From: Mesoflavibacter sp037029465
GTDB taxonomy: Bacteria; Bacteroidota; Bacteroidia; Flavobacteriales; Flavobacteriaceae
DNA length: 64,000 nucleotides
Direction: 5' to 3'
Assembly: GCF_037029465.1 (NCBI RefSeq)
Contig: NZ_JAYMEM010000006.1
Location: 186,001 to 250,000, forward strand
Shown: in pieces, positions 1-9,128 of the stretch
Numbering within the stretch: position 1 is the stretch's first letter
Layout of the letters: each line of letters begins with the position of its first letter
Program-made: the position numbers and the translations under genes
Notes under the pieces: generated by a model
The model's database searches: none
What the model was told of the DNA's origin: nothing
What the model saw: the letters and a program-made list of their open reading frames with translations, nothing else

Positions 1-1949
1 GGTGAGTTTTCGTCATAACCACTTGGGTTTTCTTGTGGCGTTGTCATGTAACGCTCTGTATAAATTGAGTCGTAATAACGCCAGCTTGTTACTGGTGCTA
101 CTGCAATTGCCATTTTAAAGACATCATTTCCTTTAAATAAGGCATTACTTGACATAAAACCTCCGTAAGACCAGCCCCAAATTCCTATTCTTGACGCATC
201 AATATAATCTCTTTGTCCTAATAATTTAGCTGCATCAATTTGATCTTCAACTTCATATTTACCCAATTCTTTTTGGGTTACTTTTTTAAAGTCTGCACCT
301 TTTAAACCTGTTCCTCTACCGTCAACACAAGCAACAATATAACCTTGTTGTGCTAATAGTTGATACCAATAATCGTTTGCGTTATTCCAACGGTTAGCTA
401 CTTGTTGAGATCCTGGTCCTGAGTATTGAAACATAAACAACGGATATTGTTTTGAAGTATCAAAATTAGCAGGTTTAATCATCCACATGTTAAGGTCGTT
501 ACCATTAACATTTATAGTTGAAAATTCTTTTTCAGATAATTGGTAATCTGCTAATTGATTTTTTAAATCGCTATTATCTTTGATAACCTTTAAAACCTTA
601 CCTGATTTTGCATCATTTAAAGTATATAAATATGGCGTTGATGCATTTGAAAATGTATTGATAAAATAGGTGAAATCTGCACTAAAATCCGCATTATTTG
701 TTCCTGTTTTATCGGTTAATCTTTGTTTTTTAGTTCCGTTTAATTTTATAGTATAAACATCTCTGTTAATACTTCCGTTTTCTACAGATTGGTAAAAAAT
801 TCTATCGGTTTTATCATCGTAACCATAGTAGCTAGTTACTTCCCAATTTCCTTTGGTAACTTGATTGATTAACTTTCCGTTTTTATCATAGTGATAAATG
901 TGATTATATCCATCTTTTTCGCTTGTCCAAATAAAGCTATCATCTTCTAAAAATGTTAAATCGAAAGTCACATCTATGTATGCTTTATCCGTTTCAGCTA
1001 AAACAATTTCAGCTTCATTTTTCTTTGCATTAATAAACCAAAGGTCTAATTCGTTTTGGTAACGATTCATAAATTGTGCACTTAACACATCTGGATTGTT
1101 GGTCCATTGGATACGTGGAATATAAAAATCGTTGTACACTTTATTTACTTTAACTTCTTCAGCTTTATTTGTTTTTAAATCATAAATATGAAGCGAAACT
1201 TCAGCATTTTTTTCTCCTGCTTTAGGGTATTTAAACACCGATTGTGTTGGGTATAAATCTTCACCATAAACATCCATTGAAAATTCCGGCACATCAGTTT
1301 CGTCAAATCTAATAAATGCTATTTTGTTGCTATCTGCATTCCAATCGAAAGCACGAACAAAACTAAATTCTTCTTCATAAACCCAGTCGGTAATTCCGTT
1401 GATAATTTTATTTTTTACACCATCAGCAGTAAACTGAGTAATTTTACCTGAGCTTAAATCTTTTACATACAAATTATTGTTTAAACCAAAAGCAATTTTT
1501 GTTCCGTCTGGAGAAAATGTTGGTTCTTGTATTTTGTCTTCGGTTACTAAAGTTGTTTTTCCTGTTTCTGTATCAAAAACAAAATATTTACCTAAAGTAG
1601 ATCGTCTAAAAATAGATTCTTCTTCTGTAGCTAAAAGCACTTTGCTTTCGTCTTCACTAAACGTGTAATCTGTAAAATAAGGGATTGCATTAATATCTGC
1701 AGAGCTTACTAAAGTTTTGGTCTTTTCTAACGTTTTATAATCGTAAATATCGATAGTTGTAGCTCGATTGGCTCTATCAAAATTTAAAACGGAATACTGT
1801 TGACCGTTTTTCATAGAGTGTAACGCTTGTAAACCTTCTGTTCTAAAGGTACCGTTCCAAATTTCTTCTAATGTAATTTGCTTGTTTTGAGCCGTTAAAG
1901 CAGATGTTGCTAAAACTAAAAAAAGGGAAAGAATTTTTAATATTTTCAT
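1..1949 (-). CDS. Dipeptidyl peptidase IV-like serine peptidase (S9), C-terminus outside window
   Basis: The gene reads leftward from an ATG at 1949 and runs off the left edge, giving about 649 visible residues. The N-terminus (MKILKILSLFLVLATSALTAQ) is a signal peptide, so the enzyme is exported. A beta-propeller region follows and contains a DW-V-YEEEF segment; the paired Glu residues match the DPP4 site that holds the substrate N-terminus. The alpha/beta-hydrolase domain begins near residue 510 and includes the nucleophile elbow GWSYGGFMS. The catalytic Asp and His lie beyond the window, so activity cannot be confirmed. Family members release Xaa-Pro dipeptides from peptides. The only oddity is the truncation by the window edge. 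Confidence 0.93.
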   Translation of the reverse strand, partial: MKILKILSLFLVLATSALTAQNKQITLEEIWNGTFRTEGLQALHSMKNGQQYSVLNFDRANRATTIDIYDYKTLEKTKTLVSSADINAIPYFTDYTFSEDESKVLLATEEESIFRRSTLGKYFVFDTETGKTTLVTEDKIQEPTFSPDGTKIAFGLNNNLYVKDLSSGKITQFTADGVKNKIINGITDWVYEEEFSFVRAFDWNADSNKIAFIRFDETDVPEFSMDVYGEDLYPTQSVFKYPKAGEKNAEVSLHIYDLKTNKAEEVKVNKVYNDFYIPRIQWTNNPDVLSAQFMNRYQNELDLWFINAKKNEAEIVLAETDKAYIDVTFDLTFLEDDSFIWTSEKDGYNHIYHYDKNGKLINQVTKGNWEVTSYYGYDDKTDRIFYQSVENGSINRDVYTIKLNGTKKQRLTDKTGTNNADFSADFTYFINTFSNASTPYLYTLNDAKSGKVLKVIKDNSDLKNQLADYQLSEKEFSTINVNGNDLNMWMIKPANFDTSKQYPLFMFQYSGPGSQQVANRWNNANDYWYQLLAQQGYIVACVDGRGTGLKGADFKKVTQKELGKYEVEDQIDAAKLLGQRDYIDASRIGIWGWSYGGFMSSNALFKGNDVFKMAIAVAPVTSWRYYDSIYTERYMTTPQENPSGYDENS

Positions 1950-2101
1950 CTAAAATTAAATATTTAATAAAAGGTTGTCAAGTTTACTAAAAATTAGCCA
2001 AAAAACCGTAAATATTAACAGTAAATTCGGCTTAAACTATCTTTAAAAACATCATTAACATCAATTTTTACACCAAACTTAAAATGTTAACTTCAGTATA
2101 G

Positions 2102-2109
2102 TATCTTTG
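2102..2109 (+). promoter_or_regulatory. Bacteroidota -7 element upstream of the HMG-CoA reductase gene
   Basis: TATCTTTG fits the TAnnTTTG -7 consensus of Bacteroidota and sits 19 bases before the HMG-CoA reductase ATG. No clear TTTG -33 element is visible at the usual distance, so the promoter is probable, not certain. The rest of the divergent gap 1950-2128 shows nothing else recognisable. Confidence 0.5.
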
Positions 2110-2128
2110 CAACTCAAAATTTAATTAC

Positions 2129-3427
2129 ATGGCAGCATTAGTTTCTGGATTTTCTAAACTATCAAAAACCGAAAAAATAGATTGGTTAGTAGCACATCAT
2201 TTTTCTGAAAATGACTCGATTAAACAAGTTTTAAAGCAGTATTGGAACTCAGATGAAAAACTACAACAGCTACACGACGAGTTTATAGAAAACACCGTAA
2301 CTAACTTTTACTTGCCTTTTGGCGTTGCTCCTAATTTTGTGATTAACGACAAAACCTACACTATTCCTATGGCGATTGAAGAAAGCTCAGTCGTTGCTGC
2401 TGCTAGTAAAGCGGCAAAATTTTGGCAAACGCGTGGCGGATTTAAAACTAAAGTGATTAGCACAACAAAAATTGGGCAAGTTCATTTTATGTACAATGGT
2501 AAAAAGGAAGCTTTAACCTCTTTTTTTGACAAAATTAAGTCGAAATTAATCACAGATGCCAAGCCAATAACCAAAAATATGGAAAAACGTGGTGGCGGTA
2601 TTTTGGACATTCAACTTAAAGATAAAACAGAAGGATTATATAATTACTACCAATTGCATGCGACTTTTGAAACGCTAGATGCAATGGGTGCAAATTTTAT
2701 CAATTCGTGTTTAGAGCAGTTTGCACAAACATTTAAAGCTGAAGCTGAAACACAACTTGCAGCACCTGTAGAGATTGTGATGAGTATTTTATCTAATTAC
2801 GTACCTGAATGTTTAGTTAGAGCTGAAGTAAGTTGCAACGTTGAAGATTTAGCCGAAAAAGATATTGACCCAAACACCTTTGCCGAAAAATTTGTACAAG
2901 CCGTAAACATTGCCGAAATAGAACCTTACCGAGCAGTAACGCACAACAAAGGTATTATGAATGGTATTGATGCTGTTGTTTTGGCTACCGGTAACGATTT
3001 TAGAGCTGTAGAAGCTGGCGTACATGCCTACGCATCAAAAAATGGACAATACTCTAGTTTAACACATGCAAAAGTTGAAAATGGCGTGTTTACTTTTTGG
3101 ATGGAAATTCCGTTAGCTTTAGGTACAGTTGGCGGATTAACAAGTTTACATCCTTTAGTAAAACTAGCTTTAAACTTATTAGATCACCCTACCGCAAAGC
3201 AATTAATGCAAATTGTAGCTGTTGCTGGTTTAGCACAAAACTTTGCTGCTTTAAGAAGTTTAACAACAACAGGTATTCAAGAAGGGCATATGAAAATGCA
3301 TTTGATGAATATTTTAAATCAATTTGAAGCAACACCACAAGAAAAAGAAACTATAATCAATCATTTTAAACACAACACTGTTTCGCATAGCGCTGTTGTA
3401 GAACAGATTGAAAAATTAAGAGGATAA
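2129..3427 (+). CDS. mvaA: Hydroxymethylglutaryl-CoA reductase, class II type
   Basis: This 432-residue protein is a class II HMG-CoA reductase, which interconverts HMG-CoA and mevalonate in isoprenoid synthesis. Diagnostic segments are GFSKLSKTEKI at the N-terminus, ENTVTNFYLPFGVAPNF, MAIEESSVVAAASKAA, and NKGIMNGIDAVVLATGND, which holds the catalytic Asp region. Length agrees with bacterial class II enzymes of about 430 residues. The stop codon directly abuts the ATG of the GHMP kinase gene, so the two are translationally coupled and almost certainly form one mevalonate-pathway operon. Some class II enzymes work in the degradative direction, but the neighbouring kinase favours a biosynthetic role here. 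Confidence 0.95.
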   Translation: MAALVSGFSKLSKTEKIDWLVAHHFSENDSIKQVLKQYWNSDEKLQQLHDEFIENTVTNFYLPFGVAPNFVINDKTYTIPMAIEESSVVAAASKAAKFWQTRGGFKTKVISTTKIGQVHFMYNGKKEALTSFFDKIKSKLITDAKPITKNMEKRGGGILDIQLKDKTEGLYNYYQLHATFETLDAMGANFINSCLEQFAQTFKAEAETQLAAPVEIVMSILSNYVPECLVRAEVSCNVEDLAEKDIDPNTFAEKFVQAVNIAEIEPYRAVTHNKGIMNGIDAVVLATGNDFRAVEAGVHAYASKNGQYSSLTHAKVENGVFTFWMEIPLALGTVGGLTSLHPLVKLALNLLDHPTAKQLMQIVAVAGLAQNFAALRSLTTTGIQEGHMKMHLMNILNQFEATPQEKETIINHFKHNTVSHSAVVEQIEKLRG

Positions 3428-4336
3428 ATGCAAACCTATTACAGTCACGGAAAATTATTACTTAGCGCAGAATATGTGGTACTTGACGGTGCTAAAGCAT
3501 TGGCTATTCCTACTGTATTTGGACAATCACTTCACATTGAAAAAGAAGCAACAAATAAACTGACTTGGAACAGTTTAGACCATAATCAAAAGGAATGGTT
3601 TAATGCGGAATTTTCGTTTCAAAATGAAACTGTTTCAATTGAAAACACAACTAATTCTGAAGTCTCCAATCGTTTATTACAAATCATAACAGCTGTAAAA
3701 CAATTAAATCCTAAATTTTTAAAAGATGAAGGTTTTAAAATTTCAACTGTATTAGAATTTCCTGAAAATTGGGGATTAGGCACATCTTCAACCTTAATTA
3801 ATAATATCGCTAACTGGGCCAATGTTAATGCTTATAAATTATTAGAATTAACTTTTGGTGGTAGTGGTTACGACATTGCTTGCGCGCATAAAGACTCTGC
3901 TTTAACTTATCAATTAAATGATAAAAATAGAGTTATTGAATACGTAAACTTCAACCCTAATTTTAAAAACAATCTTTATTTTGTTCATTTAAATAAAAAA
4001 CAAAATAGTAGAGATGGTATTGCACATTATAAAGCAAATAGAAACAATTTAGAAGCAACTAGAGCTACAATAAATGCAATTACAGAACAAATGATAATTT
4101 GTGAGACTTTAGATAAGTTTCAATCCTTAATAAACGAGCATGAACAGACTATTGCTTCTGTAACCAATCAAACACCTGTAAAGAAATTACTTTTTGATGA
4201 CTTTAATGGAAGTATAAAAAGTCTTGGCGCTTGGGGCGGAGATTTTATTTTAGTTGCTTCAAAAAACAACCCAACTGAGTATTTTAAAAGCAAAGGGTTT
4301 GATACTATTTTAAGTTATACTGATATGGTTTTATGA
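3428..4336 (+). CDS. GHMP kinase (GYDIA type), likely mevalonate-pathway kinase
   Basis: This 302-residue protein opens with YYSHGKLLLSAEYVVLDGA, the usual GHMP-kinase start, where a small metabolite kinase folds around its substrate. The phosphate-binding loop appears as WGLGTSSTLINNIA (residues ~117-130), and GGSGYDIACAH gives the GYDIA signature of the Bacteroidota subfamily. Its start abuts the stop of the HMG-CoA reductase gene, so it most likely phosphorylates mevalonate or phosphomevalonate. The exact substrate cannot be read from sequence. Confidence 0.85.
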   Translation: MQTYYSHGKLLLSAEYVVLDGAKALAIPTVFGQSLHIEKEATNKLTWNSLDHNQKEWFNAEFSFQNETVSIENTTNSEVSNRLLQIITAVKQLNPKFLKDEGFKISTVLEFPENWGLGTSSTLINNIANWANVNAYKLLELTFGGSGYDIACAHKDSALTYQLNDKNRVIEYVNFNPNFKNNLYFVHLNKKQNSRDGIAHYKANRNNLEATRATINAITEQMIICETLDKFQSLINEHEQTIASVTNQTPVKKLLFDDFNGSIKSLGAWGGDFILVASKNNPTEYFKSKGFDTILSYTDMVL

Positions 4337-4359
4337 AAAAAACCTTTTTCAACTTAAAA

Positions 4360-4755
4360 TTAAACTTGTTTTTTAAATATAATCTTAGTTTCTCTAAAAA
4401 AGAAAATTTCAATTTTCATCCAATAAGTTTCAGTTTTACCTATTTTATTTTCTACATCAACAACTTGATATTTTATCAAAGGAGAACTAATCAAAATAGC
4501 AATAAAACTACTTGGTGAAACTTTAAATGGGTTATTTTTTAACATTGATTTAGTTGGGTAATTTAAATCAACTAATACTAAATTATTCTCTTCTGCAAAT
4601 TGAATAGCTTCTCTCATATAACCTTTTAAAAACCTGTAAAACTTTCTAAGAATTATAAAATTTGAATAAATGATTATTAAAATAGCTACAGTAACTATAA
4701 TTATTTCTTCCAAAATTAATTTACTTTTTAAAACAAAAAACCTCTTGATTTTCAA
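4360..4755 (-). CDS. Small membrane protein of unknown function
   Basis: I do not recognise this open frame of up to 131 residues. It has one strongly hydrophobic helix near the N-terminus (residues ~18-38, IIIVTVAILIIIY) and a lysine-rich C-terminus. No ATG lies ahead of the helix. The longest version starts at TTG 4755, inside the terminator of the upstream foldase gene; another TTG just before the helix is an alternative. The gene ends 23 bp from the convergent GHMP kinase. It is probably a real small membrane protein, but the start is unsure. Confidence 0.5.
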   Translation of the reverse strand: MKIKRFFVLKSKLILEEIIIVTVAILIIIYSNFIILRKFYRFLKGYMREAIQFAEENNLVLVDLNYPTKSMLKNNPFKVSPSSFIAILISSPLIKYQVVDVENKIGKTETYWMKIEIFFFRETKIIFKKQV

Positions 4756-4759
4756 GAGG
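4731..4759 (-). terminator. Rho-independent terminator of the foldase gene
   Basis: On the minus strand, an 8-bp perfect stem (CCTCTTGA / TCAAGAGG) is followed by a T-rich run. It lies about 25 bp beyond the stop of the PpiD-like gene. Confidence 0.8.
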
Positions 4760-4784
4760 CTTTTTCTAATATTTTATTTAAGAA

Positions 4785-6911
4785 TTACTGTACTGTGTTA
4801 GCACGGTTATCTTCTATTTCAGCAGCTTCTTTTAAGGCATTATAAAGTCTGTTTTGAACAGAGCTTAACTTTTCTGCACTTACTTGATTTGCAAATGGCT
4901 GGTAGTTTTCTAATTCTGTTGCTGGTGTCTTTTTAGTTGTTTGTACCATAAATACACCTGTATTTCCTTTTACTAAACCAGAAGTTTCTCCTTCATTTAA
5001 TCCAAATGCTGTACCAACAACCATTGGCTCGTTACCTGCACCAGAAATAGTTGGATTTTTCATGTTGATAGCAACAGAAGTTCTAACATTTTGATTTTCT
5101 GCTTTAGCAAACTCATCTAAAGTTGTTGCACTTACTCTATCCATGATTAATTTTGCTTTCTTATCTTTTCTAATTGCTGGTAACGCAGTTACAGAAGCAT
5201 CTTCTACACTCATTAATCCAGCTTCAGATTTTGAAGTTAATTGCGCAATTACAATTCCGCCAGATACAGGAAATCGCTTATAATCACCTACGTCTGTTCC
5301 TTCTTCAAAAGCCCAACGAACAATTTGTCTTTGGTTACCAATACCAGGAATACTTTCGTCTAATTCTTTTGCTGTCATTGGTCTTACATCGTAGTTAGAC
5401 TCTTTTGCTAATGTTGCAAAATCTCCGTTTTCTAAGTTTACTTCAAAGGTAGAAGCATCTCTAAATATCTTATCGTTAGTTTCTTCAGAAGATTCAATTT
5501 TTCTAGCAATTGTTGCTACTTTTACCATATCTGAAGATCCTTTTTGACCTTCAACTTCAATAATGTGTAAGCCAAAAGTAGTTTCAACAACACCTAAATC
5601 TCCTGTTTTACCTTCAAAAGCAAAATCTCTAAATTCTGGTACCATTCTGTCATAAGCAAACCAGTCGTAACGACCTTCATTTTCTACACTTCCTTGGTCT
5701 GTTGAATATTTTGTTACAAACTCAGAGAATTTAGAAGTATCCGATTTTAATACTGTTAACAAGCTATCTGCTAAAGCTTCTGCTTCTGCTTTTGGCTTAG
5801 CATCTGCTGGTGCTCTTGTTGCACCAATAAACGGAATTAAGATGTGTCTTGTTTTAGCTGAATCTGGTAAAGTTGTTCTTCCTACTAATTTTGATAACTT
5901 GTAGTAGTTTTCTTCTTTGTATGGTCCGTAGATAAATCCAACTTCTTGGTTGAAGATAGTGTCTGCAATAGTTTCTGGTAAAGCAGATTTCTTTAAAAAT
6001 CTATCGTTATATTTTATATCGTCAGAATTTGCATTAACAAAATCTTCTACGTCTGTTGTGTTTTTAAAACCAACTTCTGTACGTTTTTTGTCTTCTGCAG
6101 TTTCATCATAAACTTCTCTGTCGTTGATAAGCTCTTTTAAGCCATCTTGAATATTTTTTTCATCTTCAGCAGAAGCTTCTTCTTTAAAATATACATATTG
6201 AAAACTTCTACTAGCTTCTGTTTGATAAGACTTTTCGTGCTTAGAAATGTAATCTTTAATTTCAGATTTAGATACTGTTACGGTACTATCTGGAATAGAG
6301 CTGTAAGGTACTTGCACATACTTGATATCTACTTTATCATTAGCTAATTTGTGATCTAATTCACCTTCTGCTAACGTGGCAGTTGCACCAGCTTTTACCA
6401 TATTAAAATAATCTGTTTGTAATGCTCCTACAGCTAATTGTTGCTCGTAGTTTACCCAGTTTTGGTAAGCTTGCGCCGAAGTAGATTTTAAGTTATCTAT
6501 ATAAACTTTTAATTTAGACTCATCAAACACGCCAGCTTCATTTAAAAATTCTGGACTAGTTGCTAATGCATTTTTTAAAATGTCTCTCATTTGATCAGTC
6601 TCGATAGATAATCCTAATTTTTCAAACTGACCTTCCATAACAGCTTCTCTAACTTTTGCATCAAATACTCGGTTCATCACTTGAGTTGATGTTGCGTTTG
6701 CGCCCATTTGTTGTTGCTGTTGCTCTACAAGATTCATAAACTCTACTCTGCTTATGTCTTTACCGTTAATGGTTGCAACAACATCTTGAGATTTACCAAA
6801 TAAAGCATCTTTGTTATCAAATAAACTTGATAAAATAAATGCGAATAAGGCTAACGCGATAACCAAAATTAATACAACTGTTTTCTGTCTTATTTTATTT
6901 AAAATTGCCAT
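4785..6911 (-). CDS. ppiD: PpiD/SurA-like periplasmic peptidyl-prolyl isomerase
   Basis: This 708-residue protein has an uncleaved N-terminal anchor (residues ~11-31, VVLILVIALALFAFILSSLF) and then a SurA-type chaperone region. A parvulin (PPIC) domain spans residues ~350-460, shown by TRHILIPFIGA at its start and GDLGVVETTFGLHIIEVEG at its end. Length and plan match the membrane-anchored PpiD/SurA_N_3 family, which helps fold exported and outer membrane proteins. It sits downstream of an LptC and outer-membrane protein gene block, consistent with a role in envelope biogenesis. The start MAILNKIRQK is preceded by a non-coding gap with no competing start. Confidence 0.9.
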   Translation of the reverse strand: MAILNKIRQKTVVLILVIALALFAFILSSLFDNKDALFGKSQDVVATINGKDISRVEFMNLVEQQQQQMGANATSTQVMNRVFDAKVREAVMEGQFEKLGLSIETDQMRDILKNALATSPEFLNEAGVFDESKLKVYIDNLKSTSAQAYQNWVNYEQQLAVGALQTDYFNMVKAGATATLAEGELDHKLANDKVDIKYVQVPYSSIPDSTVTVSKSEIKDYISKHEKSYQTEASRSFQYVYFKEEASAEDEKNIQDGLKELINDREVYDETAEDKKRTEVGFKNTTDVEDFVNANSDDIKYNDRFLKKSALPETIADTIFNQEVGFIYGPYKEENYYKLSKLVGRTTLPDSAKTRHILIPFIGATRAPADAKPKAEAEALADSLLTVLKSDTSKFSEFVTKYSTDQGSVENEGRYDWFAYDRMVPEFRDFAFEGKTGDLGVVETTFGLHIIEVEGQKGSSDMVKVATIARKIESSEETNDKIFRDASTFEVNLENGDFATLAKESNYDVRPMTAKELDESIPGIGNQRQIVRWAFEEGTDVGDYKRFPVSGGIVIAQLTSKSEAGLMSVEDASVTALPAIRKDKKAKLIMDRVSATTLDEFAKAENQNVRTSVAINMKNPTISGAGNEPMVVGTAFGLNEGETSGLVKGNTGVFMVQTTKKTPATELENYQPFANQVSAEKLSSVQNRLYNALKEAAEIEDNRANTVQ

Positions 6912-7043
6912 TTTCTATGATAAATTTTATGAAATATAGTGGGCGAAAATACCATTTTCTATTCAATAATAAAAGCACTTTTTATAATAAATAGATAAAT
7001 AATAAATTAAGCAGCTATTATCAAGATTTTCATGTAGTTGAAG

Positions 7044-8333
7044 CTAATCTTCTTCTTTAATTTTTAAGGCTACTAAATCTATTTTTGTGTTGGACACTTC
7101 TAATATTTTGAATTCGAAATTCTCAATAGTCACAATTTCGTCTTGTTGCGGAATTTCTTCTGTAAAGTCTACAATTAAACCTCCTAAAGTTTCGTAGTTT
7201 TCGCCTTCAGGTAAGTCAATTTTATAGGTTTCGTTAATATAATCTACTTCTAATCTCGCAGAAAACACAAAATTGTCTTCGTCTTTTTGTTCTTCAATTA
7301 AATCTACGCTATCATGCTCGTCTTCAATTTCTCCAAACAATTCTTCTACAATATCCTCTACGGTCATAATACCAGATGTACCACCATATTCGTCCACTAC
7401 AACTGCTATACTTTTTCGTTTTTTGATAAGTACATTTAAGATATCTTTGATAAGCATTGTTTCTGGCACCAGCTCGACAGGCATAATCATTGAGCCTATA
7501 TTTTTTGGCTTTTTAAACAAATCAAAAGAATGCACGTAACCTAAAATTTCATCTATAGTTTCTTTATAAATTAAGATTTTTGAGTAACCCGTTTCTGTAA
7601 AAAGTTTACTTAAATCGTCTACGGAATCATGAAGCTCTAGCGCTGTAATTTCGGTACGAGGTACCATAACTTCGCGTGCTTTTACTTCGGAAAACTCTAA
7701 AGCATTTTGAAAAATTTGAATTTCGGTATCAATTTCTTCATGTTCTTCAACGCTTTCCATTTGCTCACTAATATAGTTACCTAACTCAACTTTTGTAAAA
7801 GCTAGTTGTACTTGATCGCCTTCTGTTTTGAAGAATTTTTTAAGTACAACATCACTAATCCAAATGACAAAATCTGAAATAAAAGTGAAAAACACATAGA
7901 ATAAATACGCAGGAAAGGCTAGTATTTTTAATAATGAATTGGCATAAATTTGAAAGAATACTTTTGGAAGAAACTCCGCAGTAAACAATATAATTAATGT
8001 TGAAATTATGGTTTGGGTTAGCAGGTTTAAGTCGGTTAATAAATAGGTTAAAAATCCGCTTTCTGAAGGTAAAAAGCTTTGAAACCATTGCACCAATAAA
8101 TCTCCCATAAACAACCCATAAATAACTAATGCTATATTATTACCAATAAGCATAGTTGCAATAAATTTTGAAGGTTTAGCAGTAATTTTTGTAAGTATTT
8201 GAGCTAAAAAACCCTCTTGCTTTTTTTCAATTTCTATATGAATTTTGTTTGAAGACACGTAAGCAATCTCCATACCTGAAAAAAATGCCGATAGCAATAA
8301 TGAACAAACAATAATTATTATTGAGGTTGCCAT
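7044..8333 (-). CDS. CNNM/CorC-HlyC family transporter-like protein with CBS pair
   Basis: This 429-residue protein has an N-terminal four-helix DUF21/CNNM membrane domain (residues ~1-190), which starts ATSIIIIVCSLLLSAFFSGME. A CBS-domain pair follows at ~205-330, with the typical start MVPRTEI and the signature AVVVDEYGGTSGIMTVEDI. The C-terminus is an acidic CorC_HlyC domain at ~345-425. Relatives handle Mg2+/Co2+ efflux or homeostasis. GldE, a gliding-associated protein, shares this architecture, but no GldD gene is adjacent, so I keep the general name. The start overlaps the stop of the 61-residue gene upstream, indicating co-transcription. Confidence 0.88.
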   Translation of the reverse strand: MATSIIIIVCSLLLSAFFSGMEIAYVSSNKIHIEIEKKQEGFLAQILTKITAKPSKFIATMLIGNNIALVIYGLFMGDLLVQWFQSFLPSESGFLTYLLTDLNLLTQTIISTLIILFTAEFLPKVFFQIYANSLLKILAFPAYLFYVFFTFISDFVIWISDVVLKKFFKTEGDQVQLAFTKVELGNYISEQMESVEEHEEIDTEIQIFQNALEFSEVKAREVMVPRTEITALELHDSVDDLSKLFTETGYSKILIYKETIDEILGYVHSFDLFKKPKNIGSMIMPVELVPETMLIKDILNVLIKKRKSIAVVVDEYGGTSGIMTVEDIVEELFGEIEDEHDSVDLIEEQKDEDNFVFSARLEVDYINETYKIDLPEGENYETLGGLIVDFTEEIPQQDEIVTIENFEFKILEVSNTKIDLVALKIKEED

Positions 8334-8518
8334 TATTTATTATTATCAAATTTATTGTTGAATTTTCTTCTAAAAAAGAACATAAATATAGCTAAAGCTG
8401 CTAAAAATAATGACAGGTATTTTATCTCTCCTGTACTATTATAGTCTGCAAACGCATCATAAACAAACAATACTGCAAATACAATGTATGCGTATTGAAA
8501 AATCTTAAATAATTTCAT
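8333..8518 (-). CDS. Small two-helix membrane protein, unknown function
   Basis: This 61-residue protein has two hydrophobic stretches (residues ~9-24 and ~34-50), the second followed by RRKFNNKFDNNK, a basic tail. It touches the start of the CNNM gene and lies 55 bp after lptC, so it belongs to the same leftward operon. I do not recognise a family; position and membrane topology suggest a small accessory envelope protein. Confidence 0.65.
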   Translation of the reverse strand: MKLFKIFQYAYIVFAVLFVYDAFADYNSTGEIKYLSLFLAALAIFMFFFRRKFNNKFDNNK

Positions 8519-8573
8519 GTAATGAATTATAATTTAGGCTGTAAAGATACTAAAAAAGTAAAAGGTGCTACAA

Positions 8574-9128
8574 TTATTCTGTAACTGCAAATTGACCAGT
8601 AACTCCTAAGACTTCTGCTTTATTAAAATCTCTATCAGAGTCAAAACCTTCGCCATTAGTTACATAATCTTTAGATCTAAAAGTAACAGGTAAATTTGTG
8701 AATAACCATTGCTTGGTTTGATCGTAATATAATTGCTCTGCATACAATGTATCTTTTTCTGGAGTTGCAGCAACAACATTTCCTCTTAAATCTATTAAAT
8801 CTGTTTCGTTATAAACAATAGCATAATCTGAAATAATTGTTGTTCTTTGATTTTGCTTATCGTATAAGTAGAGTAAAATTCCATCAGGAAATTCGCTATA
8901 AGAAAAGTCACGATTACTATAATCGTACATTTTTGGACTAATTAAATTAGCTGCTAAACGACCAGAATCTGTATATTTCACATTTATACTATCTGAAATC
9001 CCTACGGGCTCGTTAGCAGACATATCCATCTTTTTGATGTCTTTTAAATTGCCTTTACATGCAAAAAACAAAGTCATAGCAAACGCTATGACTGAGTTTT
9101 TTAATATATGTAAATTTTGATTTTGCAT
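8574..9128 (-). CDS. lptC: LptC, LPS-export ABC transporter periplasmic component
   Basis: This 184-residue lipoprotein-like protein has a hydrophobic lead ending AFAMTLFFACKG, with a lipobox-like Cys. The body is typical of LptC: a short beta-strand-rich chain with YTDSGRLAANLISPKMY, then LIDLRGNVVAATPEKDTLYAEQL and NGEGFDSDRDF near the C-terminus. LptC passes LPS from the LptBFG transporter to the periplasmic bridge. The ATG overlaps the stop of the repeat-protein gene by one base (TAATG), showing translational coupling. Confidence 0.9.
   Translation of the reverse strand: MQNQNLHILKNSVIAFAMTLFFACKGNLKDIKKMDMSANEPVGISDSINVKYTDSGRLAANLISPKMYDYSNRDFSYSEFPDGILLYLYDKQNQRTTIISDYAIVYNETDLIDLRGNVVAATPEKDTLYAEQLYYDQTKQWLFTNLPVTFRSKDYVTNGEGFDSDRDFNKAEVLGVTGQFAVTE

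Noticed and set aside
4333..4518. A 61-codon rightward frame after the GHMP kinase gene
   Set aside because: It is antisense to the better-supported membrane protein frame at 4360-4755 and is only an AT-rich shadow.
7044..8333. Naming the CNNM/CorC protein GldE
   Set aside because: The architecture fits, but the GldD partner gene is not adjacent, so gliding involvement is not supported.
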